NCBI GenBank assembly: GCA_014281115.1
Contig: JACONQ010000016.1
Coordinates: forward strand, 1,984,001 to 2,048,000
Direction: 5' to 3'
Length of the DNA stretch: 64,000 bases
Source: Laburnicola sp. R22_1
Taxonomy: Eukaryota > Ascomycota > Dothideomycetes > Pleosporales > Didymosphaeriaceae
Shown: piece after piece, positions 22,895 to 34,100 of the stretch
Position numbering within the stretch: the first letter of the stretch is position 1
How the letters are laid out: every line of letters starts with the position of its first letter
The notes under the pieces: generated by a model
Told to the model about the DNA's origin: nothing
The model's database searches: none
The model's input: only the letters and a program-made list of their open reading frames with translations
Made by a program: the position numbers and the translations under genes

Positions 22895-23597
22895 CCCTGC
22901 CGAGACAGTCAGTGCAACGCGACAGTCAATGCAACACTTTTTACTAGGAAAATCAAGAAAAATAGAGATTTTTAAAGACTTATTACTCTATAACTATAAT
23001 ATATTATTAAAAACTTCTAATATATTTAATACTTTAAATTTTATTCTCTATATTACTAGAATTTTACTTCTTTTAATATTATAGTTTTTAATTATTTATA
23101 AAAAACTAGTAAAATCTATAATTTTAAAATTAAAAGTAATAATTATTTAGTAAGGAAGTATAGTATATAGAGTATCTTTAATATAGAAGTTATTTAGATT
23201 TAAAATATAACTAAGTAGTTAGATTATATACTACTTTTTTTTTCTATATATTTTTAATATAGATAGATTAACTTATTAAATATATTATAAATCTAAATAA
23301 CTTCTATATTAAAGATACTCTATATACTATACTTCCTTACTAAATAATTATTACTTTTTAATTTTAAAATTATAGATTTTACTAGTTTTTTATAAATAAT
23401 TAAAAACTATAATATTAAAAAGAAGTAAAATTCTAGTAATATAGAGAATAAAATTTAAAGTATTAAATATATTAGAAGTTTTTAATAATATATTATAGTT
23501 ATAGAGTAATAAGTCTTTAAAAATCTCTATTTTTCTTGATTTTCCTAGTAAAAAGTGTTGCATTGACTGTCGCGTTGCACTGACTGTCTCGGCAGGG
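22895..23597. mobile_element. Foldback (long-inverted-repeat) MITE, inserted in pogo-B
   Basis: This 703-bp near-perfect palindrome has arms ~22895-23201 and ~23288-23597 with a ~85-bp AT-rich centre. Ends start CCCTGCCGAGACAG and are bounded by TA (22893-22894, 23598-23599). The arm tip contains a tandem pair, ACAGTCAGTGCAACG / ACAGTCAATGCAACA. It has no coding capacity. TA target use suggests mobilisation by a Tc1/mariner/pogo transposase. It lies a single base (G, 22892) from pogo-A. Confidence 0.88.
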
Positions 23598-23599
23598 TA

Positions 23600-24785
23600 G
23601 AGGCGGTGTTGGCGTTCGAAGCTTAACATTAAGCTTTGATAGCACTACTAATAGGTTATTAGGCACTAAGCTAGTTACTCTAAAGCTTAATGTGATGTTT
23701 GCCTTTAAGAACGCCTTCTTAAAGACCTTTGTAAACGTTGCAATAAAGGCTTTCTTATTAATTTGGCTAATATAGTCTGTTGCCAAGACTCTAATCTCTT
23801 TGCTATACTCCTGCTTTAAGGGGGCAAAACAACCTATGTTAAGCGGCTGCAGGATATGCGATAAGTGTGGAGGCATACATAGAGTAATTATCTTGTTCTT
23901 ATCGCAAAGATCATAGAAGGCAAGCGACTTGTGGCTCTTATGGCCGTTAATTATTAGTAGCACATGGCTGCCCACCCTCTAGCCCTTGATCTGCTTAATA
24001 AAGTGCCTTAACCAGGCTACACTAATATTGTTTGTGGTCCAACTGTTGTCACTAACCCCAATGCGCCATTAGGGCCTCAAATTAGGGTACTAGGACGCGT
24101 CGTGGTTCTTTGCTTTAAAGATGAGGTAGGGCGCAATTGCCCAGCCTATCGCGTTGATTGTAGCGATGAAAGTCACCCACTCACAGTCCCCCTATTGCAG
24201 CCTAATAGGCTCAGTACGTCTCTCTAATGCAGTAACTACTTTGACGCGATTTCCAACGCCCATAGTAAAGCCAGTCTCGTCAAAGTTATAGGTATCTTCA
24301 TCCAGGATGCTGTACTTGGCCTTAACATTATGTACGAGGTCGAACCAAGGCCCAATAACCCCTGGATCGCTGCACAAGACTCTCTGGCGATCCCTCTGTC
24401 GAGTCATATGGGATTTAAGTCCAGGTTCGCGTTTAACGAAGTTTGAAGCCTATCGCGGGCCAACAGGCTTTGCGCCGCGTGCAGCGCGCAGTTAATTAGC
24501 CATATCTTTAACACAATAAAGCGTTGGGGCAAATCCTTAAGTATTAAGCTTCCTAATATACCGCACAAGCGTCCTCTCTTCTGTCTTTTAAAGATTTGCT
24601 GATTTGGGGTGGGTATAGCGTGTTGACTGCGTCCCAGCGCGTCGACGGTCAATTGACCTTCGGGATACGTTGTAGACAATAGCTGCGCGTCGCACGCTTA
24701 GTTTTTGCGGCTCTTTAATTGCTTGAAGGGCAAGCTTAATCCTCTCCTCTTTTGGAAGCAATTCGAAATCAGGTTGTTGAGACAT
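23600..24785 (-). pseudogene. pogo-B transposase, 5' part
   Basis: The frame starts at ATG 24785 ('MSQQPDFELLPKEERIKLAL') with a Psq-type HTH ('LSVRRAAIVYNVSRRSIDRR'). Stops occur at 24588-24590 and several times after, but the frame is kept to the insertion point at 23599. The DDE regions read 'YNFDETGFTMG' (Asp kept), 'IINGHKSH' (Asp to Asn) and 'HILQPLNIGCF' (Asp to Asn). Both Asn changes are G-to-A in the coding strand. It is thus catalytically dead twice over, apart from the insertions. Confidence 0.85.
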
Positions 24786-24876
24786 TGAGGTGTAAAGTAG
24801 TAGAGCCCTAATAGCTTATTGGGGTGGCGCGCTCGCTTAGCCGGCACGCTCGCTATACACTCACGTTACTACTAAT

Positions 24877-25008
24877 GTGGCGTTAAATTAACTACCTAGG
24901 GGTAGCACGACAAAGGCTTTCATCTTAAATAACATGATAAAAAAAGCAGAGCCCCCTGCTTAGTAATCAAAAAGAGCGTAAAAAAGGTGGTGATTACAAA
25001 AAAAGCGA
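24877..25008 (-). repeat. SINE-like retroposon, copy I (best preserved)
   Basis: This 132-bp copy is flanked by TACTACTAAT, 10 bp (24867-24876 and 25009-25018). It is the least mutated copy: the hairpin stems AAGCAG/CTGCTT and CTACC/GGTAG are intact. It is inserted directly beside the right end of pogo-B, using that element's TA duplication as part of its target. Confidence 0.82.
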
Positions 25009-25018
25009 TACTACTAAT

Positions 25019-25453
25019 AATAATAAATAAATACTAGCTAAAGTTTATAGTATTATATCTTTAGCTTTCTTTATTTATACTAACTTTACTTACTATAAGT
25101 ATTTACTACGCTACTATAATTAGTATAAATTTAACTATTTGGCTTTTAACTTTGTTGCCTCAGTAAAACTTAATAAAGTACTTAATAGGTCTGTGTTGAA
25201 GACCTTTACCGCAGGATACGCAATGAATGCAACGCAGCTGGTACACAGCTTTCCCTCACAGCATTGTACCGTGTACGGAAAGGTTTGCGATGATTTTACT
25301 CTTGTCGCAGACGGTACCGCAAATATGCCAGCATATCTGCCCTCGAACGTGGCTGTGCCTCTCGCGAGTTCCTCTCTTTGCGTTGCTTTTTTGATGTGTG
25401 GCAGAATGGTGATATTAAAATATCTTGAGACGAGGGGTGGCGTAGAGAATACA
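25019..25453. other. Boundary between RIP block and gene-rich region
   Basis: AT-rich sequence to about 25,190 gives way to balanced composition. No coding feature is supported; this is the 3' flank of the gene at 25454-26396. Confidence 0.5.
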
Positions 25454-26396
25454 TTACCACCTAGCTAGGTACAAGATTGTGAAAAGTACCAAGCCGATGG
25501 AAGAAAAACTGCGACTCTCATGTGAGGATACCGCAGCACCTGTTCCTGTAGCAGCTGCGGCGCTCCCTGTCATCGTGGCAGCAGATTTAGAACTCGGATC
25601 TGTTGTTGGTTTACGCCATATTGTGGTGCAGAGCCGCGGAACAGAGCAGGAAGAAGGCTCCGTAAGGGAAGCAGTAGGTTGGAAGTACGTCGTCCTCGAG
25701 GCCTCGTAATCAAAGCTGACGGCGGGACACTCGTTCACGCACTTTTGGTAAGATGTCGAGTCCGGGTCGTCACGCGCGTGGGCCGCGTCCCAACAATTCT
25801 TCACGCACGCGTAGCTACCACACGGGATTCCGTTGTCTCCCAAGAGCGTGTTCCCGTCCTTTTGAAACGGGCTCCAAGTTCCGTTCGCTCCGGTGAGCTC
25901 TAACACGTCGGACTCCCATGTTTGGCCATAAGTACTTCCGTCCGTGTTCAGGACGCGCGCAATGAGCACGTAGTGCTCTCCTGGCGGGCCGACTGTAGCC
26001 GGGATTGTTACAGTGAAAGTAGTGTTCAACCACACGTAGTAACTTGCGATGGTAATCGACGGATCGCACAGCGTCTGATCCTGGATAAGGTAACCTTCGG
26101 AGAATCAGCTAACACGTACATTTCAGTGAAGCGACTGAGGCTAACGTACAGTCAGGGTTGAAGAAGGCGTGCCTCTTCTCTCCATACTCGGTCGCCAAGT
26201 AAACACGGAACGTGCTGACATACGTCGTGTCGCTGATATTGAAGGGGACACCATCATGGTATGTCTTGAGGGTTGCTTGAAAGGGCGTGTCTGCTGCAAC
26301 ACGGCGGGACGGGACTGAAATATAAACAGGGTAATCGGCAGAAGCGAGGGCGACGAACAGGGCGACCAGAAGCGCGTGAAGGAGGGACATGGTCAT
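25454..26396 (-). CDS. NIS1-like secreted protein with Cys-rich domain and GPI-like tail
   Basis: Two exons, 26396-26150 and 26094-25454, with a 55-bp intron (GTACGT...CGAAG, branch-like AGCTGATT) give 295 aa. The splice restores a Cys codon (NPD|CYLIQ). A signal peptide (residues ~1-22, ending ASA) is followed by a beta-rich segment beginning 'YPVYISVPSRRVAADTPF' and containing 'TVTIPATVGPPGEHYVLIAR', which resembles the NIS1 family (necrosis-inducing secreted protein 1, small fungal effectors). Unlike ordinary ~150-residue NIS1 proteins, this one continues with a Cys-rich part (PCGSYACVKNC ... CVNEC) and ends in a Ser/Thr/Ala-rich stretch plus a hydrophobic tail ('IGLVLFTILYLARW'), suggesting surface attachment. 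A second Met lies two codons in (26390). A ~74-bp MITE sits 15 bp upstream of the start codon. Family assignment is tentative. Confidence 0.7.
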
Positions 26397-26411
26397 AAAT
26401 CAGATATTACA

Positions 26412-26485
26412 GTACCAAAGTCCAAGTACTTTGCTGCTCCAGGATGGGCAATGCGAAGGCTAACTGTACTCAAACTGCCTGTCCT
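26412..26485. mobile_element. ~76-bp MITE family, copy 1
   Basis: This copy keeps the core (CCAGGATGGGCAATGCGAAGG) split into recognisable blocks, the inner GTACTCAAAC arm and the GTCCT end; the left tip is eroded. Its position immediately upstream of the NIS1-like start codon means it lies in that gene's leader or core promoter. Confidence 0.6.
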
Positions 26486-26891
26486 ATGGCCGTCTAATAC
26501 CAGGTGAGAAGATTCCGTGGCGCGATGAAGAAGGGAAGCAGAGAAAGCGACATTAAAAGCCATGGCAGGCAACCGAAGGATTCAATGGGTCTCATTTCGG
26601 CATCGGGTGGAGAAGGAGCGAGCAAAAAGGCGTCCGCGATAGGAAGCTGGCATGTGAAAATTCAGGGAACTGTCTGGAGCCATGCAGATATAAATCATCC
26701 GCAGCGAATTTGCGGTGGTGAGGGACTGGCATGGTTGCAAGTGTAGAAAGACAGGTGGTGTTGAATAGGGCCGAAGACCGAGATAAGGAGGTGGGAGGTG
26801 CACTATCGATAAGACCGCTCGCAATTGCCCCACCATGAGTCAACGTCCAGAAAAACATCAGCCCCGCCACTCCTAGGCACACGACAACACC
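26486..26891. other. Divergent intergenic region
   Basis: This lies between the minus-strand NIS1-like gene and the plus-strand isoleucyl-tRNA synthetase and must contain promoters for both. I see no further gene. Confidence 0.5.
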
Positions 26892-29800
26892 ATGTCTATG
26901 AACTTCCCGCAGGAAGAGGAGCGCATCCTCGCGCGCTGGAAGGAGAATAACGCCTTCCTGCGGCAGGTTGAGCTGGTACGTCCGCATTTTCCACCCTCAT
27001 TGTTTCGTAGCGGGGCGTATAGCAGCCTTCTGCTGCATTATATATCACTATCGAAGCGTCAATCCACTGCTTCTTTCTCCTCTGGTGTATTTACTCTCGT
27101 ATTTCATGCTAATTCATCACACAGTCGAAAGGAAAGCAACCCTACACCTTCTACGGTACGTCTGCCATGCGCCACAGCAGACAACTCCTCGAGGCTGACT
27201 TGTATAGATGGCCCGCCCTTCGCAACCGGCCTGCCGCACTACGGCCACCTCCTTGCCTCCACCATCAAGGACATCATCCCGCGGTACTGGTCCATGAAGG
27301 GGCGCTATGTCGAGCGACGCTTCGGCTGGGACACGCACGGCGTACCCATCGAGTACGAGATCGACAAGGAGATGGGCATGTCTGGCCGGGACGCCGTGCG
27401 GAACATTGGTATCGCCAAGTACAACGAAAAGTGCAGGGCTATTGTCATGCGATATGCGACCGAATGGAGGCACACCATCGACCGCCTGGGCCGCTGGATC
27501 GACTTCGACAACGACTACAAGACCATGGACACGAGCTTCATGGAGAGCGAATGGTGGGTCTTCAAGCGGCTGTTCGACAAGGGCGTCGTGTATCGAGGGT
27601 TCAAGGTCATGCCCTACAGCACGGCACTGTGCACCCCTCTGAGTAACTTTGAGGCGTCGCAGAACTACAAAGATGTCCAGGATCCCGCTGTCGTGGTCTC
27701 ATTTCCGCTATTGGATGACCCTAATACTTATTTGCTGGCGTGGACAACTACCCCGTGGACGCTGCCGTCCAACACGGGACTCGCAGCGCATCCGGATTTT
27801 GAATATATCAAGATCCTCGACGAAGCTTCCGGCAAGCACTACATCCTCCTCGAGGCCCTCCTGCGCACGCTATACAAAGATCCGAAGAAAGCCAAGTTCA
27901 AGATCGTGCAAAAGTTGAAGGGCAAAGAGATGGCGGGTTGGAAGTACGAGCCGCTGTTCGATTACTTCTACGAAGACTTCAAGGACTACGGATTCAAGGT
28001 CGTCAACGCCACTTACGTGACGGCAGAAAGCGGTACGGGAATTGTGCATCAAGCGCCCGCGTTCGGTGAGGAGGATTACAAAGTCGCTGTAGAAAACGGC
28101 ATTATCGACCAGAATCGTCCGCCTGCAAACCCCGTGGACGATGCCGGCTGCTTTACGTCTGCTGTGCGGGACTTTCAAGGCCAGCACGTCAAGGCAGCGG
28201 ACAAGAATATCATCAAGCATCTAAAAGGGACAGGCCGTATGGTGGTCGACTCTCAGCTTTCGCATAGTTACCCGTTCTGCTGGCGTTCCGATACACCACT
28301 GATCTACCGAGCGGTCCCGTCTTGGTTCGTGCGCATCCAGGATAGCATCCCGCAGATGTTGAAGAACATCGAAGGTTCGCACTGGGTGCCTTCTTTTGTA
28401 AAGGAGAAGCGCTTTGCCAACTGGATTCAGAACTCCCCCGACTGGGCTGTTTCGCGTAGCCGATTCTGGGGAACTCCTCTTCCGCTCTGGGTCAGCGATG
28501 ACATGAAAGAGATTGTATGTGTTGGGAGCGTCGAAGAGCTCAAGAAGTTGAGCGGATACGAGGGCGAGCTTACCGATATCCACCGTGATAAGATCGACCA
28601 CATCACAATTTTAAGCAAACAGGGCAAGGGTGTGCTGCGACGGACCCCAGAAGTCTTTGATTGTTGGTTCGAGTCAGGCTCCATGCCATATTGTAGTACT
28701 CACTACCCTTTTGAGAATGTAGAGCAGTTCGAGAAGTCATTCCCTGGTGACTTCATTGCCGAAGGATTGGATCAGACACGCGGATGGTTCTACACACTAA
28801 CCGTTCTCGGAACCCTCCTTTTCGGCAAGCTTCCTTTCAAGAATTGTGTCGTGAACGGTATTGTGCTGGCAGAAGACGGAAAGAAGATGTCGAAGCGTCT
28901 GAAGAACTACCCCGATCCCATGCTCATCATGAACAACTACGGCTCTGACGCGCTTCGGTTGTACCTCATCAATTCACCTGTGGTGCGCGCGGAGACCCTC
29001 CGCTTCAAAGAGACGGGCGTGAAGGAGATCGTGTCGAAGGTGCTCCTTCCGTTGTGGAACAGTTACCAGTTTTTTGAGCAACAGGCGGCACTGTTGAAAA
29101 AGGTAGCTGATCTAGACTTCGTATTCGATCCCTCGGCCGAGAAGACAAACACGAACGTAATGGATCGGTGGATTCTGGCTTCATGTCAGTCGCTGCTGAA
29201 GTTCGTCAACGAAGAAATGGCGGCGTACCGGCTGTACACCGTCATTCCACGACTACTTCAGGTGAGTAACATTACAGCTTTGATTTTTCGTTTACTAACG
29301 TCGACAGCTCATCGACAACACCACGAACTGGTACATTCGTATCAACCGCCGCAGGCTAAAGGGCGAATCCGGCCTCGACGACACCAAACATGCCCTCAAC
29401 TCCCTGTTCGAAATCCTTTATACTCTTTGTCGTGGACTTGCTCCTTTCACTCCATTCCTCACAGAAAACATCTACCTCCGCCTCCTGCCTCACATCCCCA
29501 AGGAGTTACGTGTCGAGGATGACCGTAGCGTACACTTCCTTGCTTTCCCTGAGGTCCGCGAAGAGCTTTTCGACGAAGTTGTGGAGCGACAAGTGAAGCG
29601 CATGCAAGCCGTCATTGAACTTGGCCGCATCTGTCGAGACCGTGCCAACAAGGGATTGAAGACGCCGTTGAAGACGCTTGTCATCATTCACCCAGACACG
29701 GAATATCTCGACGACCTACGCTCGTTAGAGAAGTACAACTACATTAGCGAGGAGCTGAACGTGCGAGACATTGTCTTTTCTAGCGAAGAGGAGAAGTACC

Positions 29801-30384
29801 ATGTACAGTACTCGGCTTCGGCAGACTTCTCGGTGCTAGGGAAAAAGCTTAAGAAGGATGCAGTCAAAGTCAAGAAGGCATTACCGAACCTCACTAGCCA
29901 GCAGATCAAAGACTTCATCACGAACGGCGAGATGCTTGTGGATGGCATCCGTGTAGAAAAGGAGGATCTCATGGTCAAGCGCGGCCTGGCAAAGGACGAG
30001 GGCAGCAAAGACCAGGAGTTCAACACCGACGACGACGTTCTCATCATTCTCGACGTCGCTAGCTACCCTGAACTCGAGCAGGAGGGTCTTGCGCGTGAGA
30101 TCATCCGCCGTGTTCAAGACCTTCGCAAGAAAGCTAACCTCGTACCCACGGACGATGTTGGCATGGAGTACCGAGTGTTATCGGACCCGGATAATGTTGG
30201 TGTTGAAGCTGCGTTCGAGAATCAAGGCCCATTGTTCGAGAAGGCATTGCGCAGAAATGTTGATAAGCATGTCATCACTGAGGTGGAGGGCAAGATACCG
30301 GAGATTGACAACGAGACGGTCATTGTGCAAGAGGAGCAGGAGCTGCAGAAGGCGACGTTCCTGTTGCGGCTGGTAAAGTTATAA
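26892..30384 (+). CDS. ILS1: Isoleucyl-tRNA synthetase, cytoplasmic
   Basis: Four exons (26892-26975, 27125-27155, 27208-29261, 29308-30384) join in frame to 1,081 aa, close to the yeast enzyme's length. Exon 2 is a 31-nt micro-exon. The enzyme charges tRNA-Ile with isoleucine in the cytosol. The class I signature HYGH (HIGH type) is at residues ~49-52, and the second signature KMSKR at 598-602 (28884-28898). The editing (CP1) domain lies between, including 'TTPWTLPSNTG'. The WCWISR-like phrase is not used; instead the eukaryotic 'FDCWFESGSMPY' is present. The C-terminal anticodon-binding region starts near residue 700 ('DRWILASCQSLLKF'). The protein begins directly with 'FPQEEERILARW' and has no transit peptide, which supports a cytosolic form. 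Confidence 0.97.
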
Positions 30385-31188
30385 GCTCATCATAGGACAA
30401 GCCGAGAGCGTGCACGACCCGCATTCGAATTACGTATCTTGGGGTAGCTCAATGCCTCTATTCTGGTGACTGGTTGTGCAGGGGAGTAAACGAGATAGAA
30501 TTTCATGCATGTTCAAACGCCTCCCAATGCAATGCTGTGGGATTGTACATGGGCTTCGCCACCGTCTCATCGTTTCTTGTATGCAGCCTTTTCGCCCCGT
30601 TAGCTTCGGAAATCATGATGAATATGGTATTCCCCTACCAGGAAGCAGTCTTTCAGCTTCATGAATTCAGTGGCGCACTGGTCCTTGTGGACATTGTTGT
30701 AGTCGGCAAGAATGCATTTGCCGTATACAGCGCTCTGCACCCATTAGACGGTCATCCGTACTGACGAAGCGTAAGGCATACCTCTGTCGAGCACTTGCCC
30801 ACTGCTGTTGCAAATTTATCAATCGGCCGCGTGCGCCCTGGCATGTTGATGTTTCGATGTTTCCGCCGTCGTCAAGAATGTTTGGCGATGAGGTCGAGAC
30901 AGGGCGTGCACGGACGTTCTTGGCCGATGGATCGCGTTTTCAGCCAATGCGCGACCAACCAACCACCCGCCGCAAACGCCAAACAAAGCGCGTCGGCTTC
31001 TGCCTCCTCCACCTCAGCACGTCGCGCCGCATTAATCGCTCCTCTTCTTACCGCCTTCATGCTTACTACTTGCCGACGCGCTCCGCTTGGCTTTTCCACT
31101 TGCACGCTTGCTTGGGTTTTGGCGAGCCGATTCGGAGGGTAATGTACTCGTTTACGCGCCGCGGGAGACGATATAGAAAGGAACACGA
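30385..31188. other. Intergenic region without a supported gene
   Basis: This is the 3' flank of the synthetase and upstream region of the Sfi1-like gene. Short open frames on both strands show no domain or codon signal that I trust. Confidence 0.5.
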
Positions 31189-34100
31189 ATGCCGCCCCCC
31201 ATGAGCGGGGACGGGGACGAGAGGCTGGACTTGACTAAGACGGATGTGGATGACCATGGTGAGTATTGCTCTGCCCATTTGAGGGGAATAGAGGAGCTGA
31301 CTGTTTGGCAAAGCTGTCATATTACTCTACGAAATTGTGCGCCGCGCGCGGACAGCGCCTGATGCGCATGCGTCGCCTCGCGCCTTGTTTAATGCTTATG
31401 AGGAGGTCCTTGAGGAACAGGGGATAGGCGCCGAAGATGACAGCGTAATGCACCGCTTTCTGGAACGTTTGGGCAGGGATGCGAGAGAAGAGGAGGGCTT
31501 GATGCAGCGGTTTAGGCGCGTCTTGGATGATATTGGGATTGCGGTGGATATCAATTCGGACGGCGAGGGCGTCGAGATCACGACTGAGTTGGAGGGTGTG
31601 CCGCGAGGAGGCCAGCCTGCGATGCGACCATTGCCCGAGGAGCGGCGCCGAAGCCTCGATTCTTTCCTGGATGGGAGCGCGGACAAGATCGCGGGGACCA
31701 TGGATGTTGGACACCTCCGTTCGAGGAGCTCCAGTGGAGAGACGGGCGCTGGGGGGTCGGAACGGTGGGAGAAGCGCAGGTCAAGATCGGATACGGAGGC
31801 TATGAACCTACCTATTCGCACCCGCATGAATGGCTTGTTAGATCGACGAACGACTTCAGAACAACGTATGCCGAGACACAGACACCACGCATCAGGCTCG
31901 AGTAATGGGAGTTTGCGCATACGGAGAGATGGTGTCACGGGAACTTCGCGCTTTGGGGGTTACGACGCGGACGATAGCGAGCATACTGATGGAACGGCGG
32001 ATGTGCATCTCGCAAACGTACAGATACCTGGAGTCAACGCGCCTATTCCGGATACACATCGAAGATCAAGACCGGTTCCAGCATCCAATGCGTCTCTTCC
32101 AGGCACGCACCAGAGGGCAAGTCAACAGTACGCGCCTGAGCCTTTTCGACCGTCTGACACGCGGTTGATGGACGATGCCGAAGCTTTCGAACAGCAGCGA
32201 CTGCATTCCCTTGCCCGATCCTGCATGCAGATATGGCGAGAAAAGACCCGACAACAAATCGAACGGCATGAAGAAATGACGCGTCTTGCAGTGGCTCAGG
32301 ACCGCAGGTGTCTCCAAAAGGGGTTGTTGGCGACTCTACTCCAAGAGGCGCAAAACAGGCGCTCCAACCGCGAAACCGACCGCTTCTTTGGTCGCCTCGA
32401 GACACGCGCAGAGAAGGCTCGGAATATCTTCCTCCTCACCAAAGCTTTTACTCACTGGGCTAAGAGCGCAGAAGACGAAGTCCAGCGCACCTCCGTCGCG
32501 CGGCGCCACATCCTGCGCACTCGCTTTTTCAACGGCTGGCGGGACATTACCGCCGTAAATGAGCTCAAGATTCAGCACTTCGTCCTAGGCAAGTTCCTCG
32601 AGAAGTGGCGTAGACGCACGGCCGAGGTCCGCGAAGGGCAGCATGTCGCGATGCAGATACATGACAACAACCTCGTGCGCAAGTACTACAAAGAGTGGTT
32701 CTTCAGGTTCTGCGATATCGCGGCACCGGCGTGGCATAATGTGCGCTTGAAGAGAGTGACGCTTAAGAAGTGGCACGAGATCGCGACCATTTTGAGGGAT
32801 CGGGAGGGCTGGGCTACTGATCGAAGGGATCGGCAGATGCAGCGCCGCACGGTAGATGTCTGGGGGCAACGGACGAATACTGTACAGGCGCTTGAACCGC
32901 GGGCTGAAGTCTTCCGACGAGGAAAACTCCTGACGAGTGCCATGGAGACTCTCCAGCGACAGGCCCGCCTTGCTCCTCTGCTTGCCCAGTTCCAGACGAC
33001 AGCGAATGCGCGGCGACTTCAGTCTGCCTTTCAGACATGGCGGAAGGGTGCACAACTCTCTCGCCAATCCAGGAATGTTGACCGGATGCGTATCCTGCGC
33101 AATGCTTGGACCGCTTGGAACGATCGTCTGCGTATCCAGGCTCTTGAAGAGCGCATCAACGATCGCGTGCTCGTCGAAACCATGTACAAATGGACGCTCG
33201 CCTCGAGAGTCTCTTTGTTTCAGCGCGTGCATTGTCGCACTCTCAAAGAGTCTACTTTTTTGACTTGGGTTACCAAAACCAATGAGCGGCACAACACACT
33301 GGATGGCGCGGAACGGCGATTTGCACAGTTCAAGCGGACCCAACTTCTGCGCTCTTGCTTGCAAAAACTCGAAAGTGCGACTGCGGAGAAGAGAGCGGAA
33401 GCATCCGCGGTCGTCGCTGAGTATCAGTTGAAGTTGAAGCAGCGCATCTTCGACAAGCTCTTGGATAAACATGGCCATCTGCAGCAGTTGGATAGATGGG
33501 CTGGCGACGCACAGTTCTATGTGTTGGTTACGCATACGCTGAAAAGGTGGAAGGACGCCACGCAGCATTCTCGCAGGAATCGAAGACGCGACGCGTATGC
33601 GCAGGTGCGGCGGACGATCAAGATCAATCTCGTGAGGATGACGTTTGGAGTATGGCGAGATAAGGCCAGCGTGGTCGCAGAGCAGGAACGCCAGGCTTCC
33701 GACATGGTGCAGAATCGCACGACGCACAACGCGCAGTCTCTGCTTATGCACTGGCGCGACCGAACTGCTGCGATCACCACAAAGGAAACGCAAGCTACTC
33801 AGCGCTACAGCGACAGACTCCAAGATCGCTACCTCCACATTTGGACACAGCGTATCGCCTCGCTGCAGACTATGGAAGTACAAGCCATCACTCTCCGCCA
33901 AGAAAGCACCGAAGTGGCGGCCGCGACGGCGCTCAAGAAACTCGGCTGGAGACTCTGGAACGTGCAGCGGCAGGAAGAAAACGCGCTCGCGCTGCATCAG
34001 CGCACCTTTGAGAAGCATATCCGCGCCATGGTGCGGTTCTGGCACGAACAAGCTGTGGAGAGGGGTCTTGCAAGAGTACAGAGTCCGACGCCGGCGGCGA

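Larger units (their letters stand above)
20163..24866 (-). mobile_element. pogo/Fot-type DNA transposon (pogo-B), split by two later insertions
   Basis: The outer element has ~60-bp terminal inverted repeats that begin ACGTGAGTGTATAGCGAGCG, bounded by TA target duplications (20161-20162 and 24867-24868). Its own sequence is 20163-20737 plus 23600-24866; the middle is occupied by pogo-A and a foldback element. Removing 20740-23599 rejoins its transposase in one reading frame across the junction, which supports the nesting. It is older and more RIP-damaged than pogo-A. Confidence 0.9.

Noticed and set aside
24877..25008. Interpretation of the short family as a MITE
   Set aside because: The ends are not inverted repeats and target duplications vary from 10 to 14 bp, with ragged ends on one side only.
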